Source of the DNA: an uncultured Eubacteriales bacterium
GTDB lineage: Bacteria; Bacillota; Clostridia; Christensenellales; CAG-138
NCBI GenBank assembly: GCA_900547135.1
Contig: URFJ01000098.1
Coordinates: forward strand, 1 to 7,410
DNA length: 7,410 nucleotides
Direction: 5' to 3'
The notes beneath the pieces are model-generated. The model was not told the DNA's origin, did not search any database, and worked only from the letters and a program-made list of their open reading frames with translations. Shown in pieces: positions 5,997 to 7,410 of this stretch (positions within the stretch are counted from its first letter, which is position 1; each line of letters opens with the position of its first letter). The translations under genes were made by a program, and so were the position numbers.

Positions 5997-6039
5997 TACT
6001 TGTATTTTAGTAGTATCTATTAACTTTTGAGGTGTATAT

Positions 6040-7215
6040 ATGTCTGGTTATCTTTTTACTTCCGAGTCCGTTACCGACGGCCATCCGGATAAAGTTTGCG
6101 ACGCTATTGCAGACACCGTCCTTGACAAGCTGCTGGAACAGGACCCAATGTCAAGGGTGGCCTGCGAATGCGCCGCTACAACGGGCATGGTAATTGTAAT
6201 GGGTGAGGTTACCACTGATTGCTACATTGATATTCCCCGGATTGTGCGTGATGTTGTCAATGGGATTGGCTACAATAAGCCTGAGTATGGCTTTGACGGA
6301 CATACCCTAGCTGTTATCTCGGCCATTAACGGGCAGTCCCCCGACATAGATATGGGCGTAAGCAGTTCATTTGAATCAAAGCACGGAGCTTCAGAGCATG
6401 AGTTTGCAACGGGCGCCGGCGATCAGGGTATGATGTTTGGTTTTGCATGCGATGAAACGCCTCAGCTGATGCCTATGCCGATTTTTCTGGCGCACCGGCT
6501 CACTCAAGCGTTAAGCTATGCCCGCAGATGCGGTGAAATCCCCTATCTGCGTCCCGATGGAAAATCCCAGGTAACCGTTGAATACGACAGCGCAGGCATT
6601 CCTATTCGCGTTGACGCTGTCGTCATATCCGCTCAGCACGAGCCAGACGTGAGCCTTGATACAATACGTAAGGATATAACCGATAAGATAATAAAAAGCG
6701 TAATTCCATCCGGCCTCTTGGACAGCGGCACCCGCATATTTGTCAACCCCACCGGACGCTTTGTAATTGGAGGGCCTCAGGGAGATTCGGGGCTTACAGG
6801 ACGAAAGATAATAGTTGACACCTATGGAGGCTACGCCCGCCATGGCGGAGGGTCGTTCTCCGGCAAAGATGCAACCAAGGTCGACAGAAGCGCCTCATAT
6901 GCCGCAAGATACGCTGCAAAAAACGTTGTAGCCGCGCGACTTGCCAAGCGCTGCGAAATACAAATTGCGTATGCCATTGGAGTAGCGCATCCAGTGTCAA
7001 TAATGCTTGATACACAGGGAACGGGTATAATACCTGATGCGGATATTGCCCAACAGGTTAAAAACCACTTTGACTTCAGGCCTGAGGCAATAATATCAAG
7101 ATTTGGCCTACGTCAGCCTATCTTTCGAAAAACCGCCGCCTTCGGCCACTTCGGACGCGTTGACGTTGAATTCCCCTGGGAAGCTACCGATATGGCTGAT
7201 AGTCTAAGGATTTAA
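6040..7215 (+). CDS. metK: S-adenosylmethionine synthetase MetK
   Basis: Cytoplasmic enzyme that makes S-adenosylmethionine from methionine and ATP, releasing phosphate and pyrophosphate. It supplies the methyl donor for enzymes such as RsmH in the neighbouring operon. The 391-residue protein is full length. It shows the N-terminal FTSESVTDGHPDKVCD stretch with catalytic HPDK (15-18), the first MetK signature GAGDQGMMFGFACDET (125-140), the glycine-rich second signature GGGSFSGKD (269-277) followed by ATKVDRSA, and GPQGDSGLTGRKIIVD (245-260). The ATG at 6040 has GAGGTG at 6029-6034, 5 nt upstream. The small changes inside the second signature (Ser and Ala where Ala and Pro are common) do not touch known catalytic residues. 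There is no riboswitch upstream. Identity is certain. Confidence 0.98.
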   Translation: MSGYLFTSESVTDGHPDKVCDAIADTVLDKLLEQDPMSRVACECAATTGMVIVMGEVTTDCYIDIPRIVRDVVNGIGYNKPEYGFDGHTLAVISAINGQSPDIDMGVSSSFESKHGASEHEFATGAGDQGMMFGFACDETPQLMPMPIFLAHRLTQALSYARRCGEIPYLRPDGKSQVTVEYDSAGIPIRVDAVVISAQHEPDVSLDTIRKDITDKIIKSVIPSGLLDSGTRIFVNPTGRFVIGGPQGDSGLTGRKIIVDTYGGYARHGGGSFSGKDATKVDRSASYAARYAAKNVVAARLAKRCEIQIAYAIGVAHPVSIMLDTQGTGIIPDADIAQQVKNHFDFRPEAIISRFGLRQPIFRKTAAFGHFGRVDVEFPWEATDMADSLRI

Positions 7216-7233
7216 TTCTAATATAAGCAAAAG

Positions 7234-7264
7234 AAAAACGGCCCTTTAATTGGGGCCTTTTGTT
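7234..7264. terminator. Bidirectional intrinsic terminator after metK
   Basis: GGCCC (7240-7244) pairs with GGGCC (7253-7257), extended inward by a T-G wobble (7245/7252), with a 6-nt A/T loop. The stem is followed by TTTTGTT on the plus strand. An A-rich run before it gives GTTTTTCTTTT on the minus strand, so it can work in both directions. It begins 19 nt after the metK stop and ends the rightward unit. Confidence 0.88.
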
Positions 7265-7410
7265 ATGTTAACCCAAAAGTTATTTGTTCATATTCAATAT
7301 TTATTGCCTTTGAAATTATTATGGTTAGTTCCTCTAAATGCCCGAAGCGCATTTAAATTAGTTTACTGCCCTAATTATCTGGCGGTTGTGTTTTCTATGC
7401 TAAAAACCGA
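7265..7410. other. A/T-rich non-coding stretch at the right edge
   Basis: No open reading frame, RNA gene or clear promoter is visible in these 146 bases. The only structure seen is a 7-bp inverted repeat, TAAATGC (7335-7341) with GCATTTA (7349-7355). On the minus strand its loop contains a C-UUCG-G tetraloop with one bulged G. No T-tract follows in either direction, so it is not called a terminator. Confidence 0.5.

Noticed and set aside
5951..6039. SAM riboswitch upstream of metK
   Set aside because: The gap is 89 bp, contains a consensus promoter close to the gene, and shows no multi-helix fold. The leader is too short.
7335..7355. Inverted repeat with UUCG loop as a terminator for a convergent gene
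   Set aside because: No T-tract follows on either strand and the stem is A/T-rich with a bulge. The real terminator is at 7234-7264.
1..7410. A CRISPR array, defence island, mobile element or other new multi-gene system
   Set aside because: No direct repeat arrays, transposase, integrase, tRNA attachment site or defence-type domain is visible. The genes are core division, cell wall and metabolic functions.

Overview
The window looks like core chromosome of a low-to-moderate GC Gram-positive bacterium of the Firmicutes, most likely a clostridial-type member. Three things point there: the gene order mraZ-rsmH-ftsL-PBP-murE, a division penicillin-binding protein of the SpoVD/PBP2B type with C-terminal PASTA domains, and strong purine-rich ribosome binding sites with consensus sigma-A promoters. 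No species can be named from the sequence. Nothing here looks like a phage, plasmid, insertion sequence or CRISPR array.

Layout. The left 4.54 kb, transcribed right to left, is the start of a division and cell wall (dcw) cluster: mraZ (4537-4088), rsmH (4091-3153, overlapping mraZ by 4 nt), an ftsL-like gene (3114-2671), a class B penicillin-binding protein (2646-505) and the first 153 codons of murE (461 to the left edge). Gaps are 24-43 nt and each gene has its own Shine-Dalgarno site, so this reads as one operon. A sigma-A promoter (TTGCAA-17-TATAAT, 4625-4597) drives it. MraZ-box-like repeats overlap its -35 region, which suggests autoregulation.

The right part runs left to right. A divergent promoter (4712-4740) reads into a PLP-dependent alpha-oxoamine synthase (probable TTG start at 4772, end 5950). 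The protein resembles the serine palmitoyltransferase branch more than biotin-pathway BioF or threonine-pathway Kbl. It is followed by metK (6040-7215) with its own extended -10 promoter and no room for a SAM riboswitch. A bidirectional intrinsic terminator (7234-7264) closes the unit. The last ~145 bases hold no recognisable gene.

How the genes fit together. The left operon makes the septal peptidoglycan machinery: MurE builds the precursor, the PBP cross-links it at the septum, FtsL is part of the division complex, RsmH modifies the ribosome decoding centre and MraZ controls the operon. The right side is metabolic: S-adenosylmethionine synthesis (RsmH is one consumer of SAM) plus an acyl-CoA/amino-acid condensing enzyme of unknown product. 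Most of the window is ordinary housekeeping DNA. The items most worth following are the lipid-type oxoamine synthase and the MraZ operator architecture.
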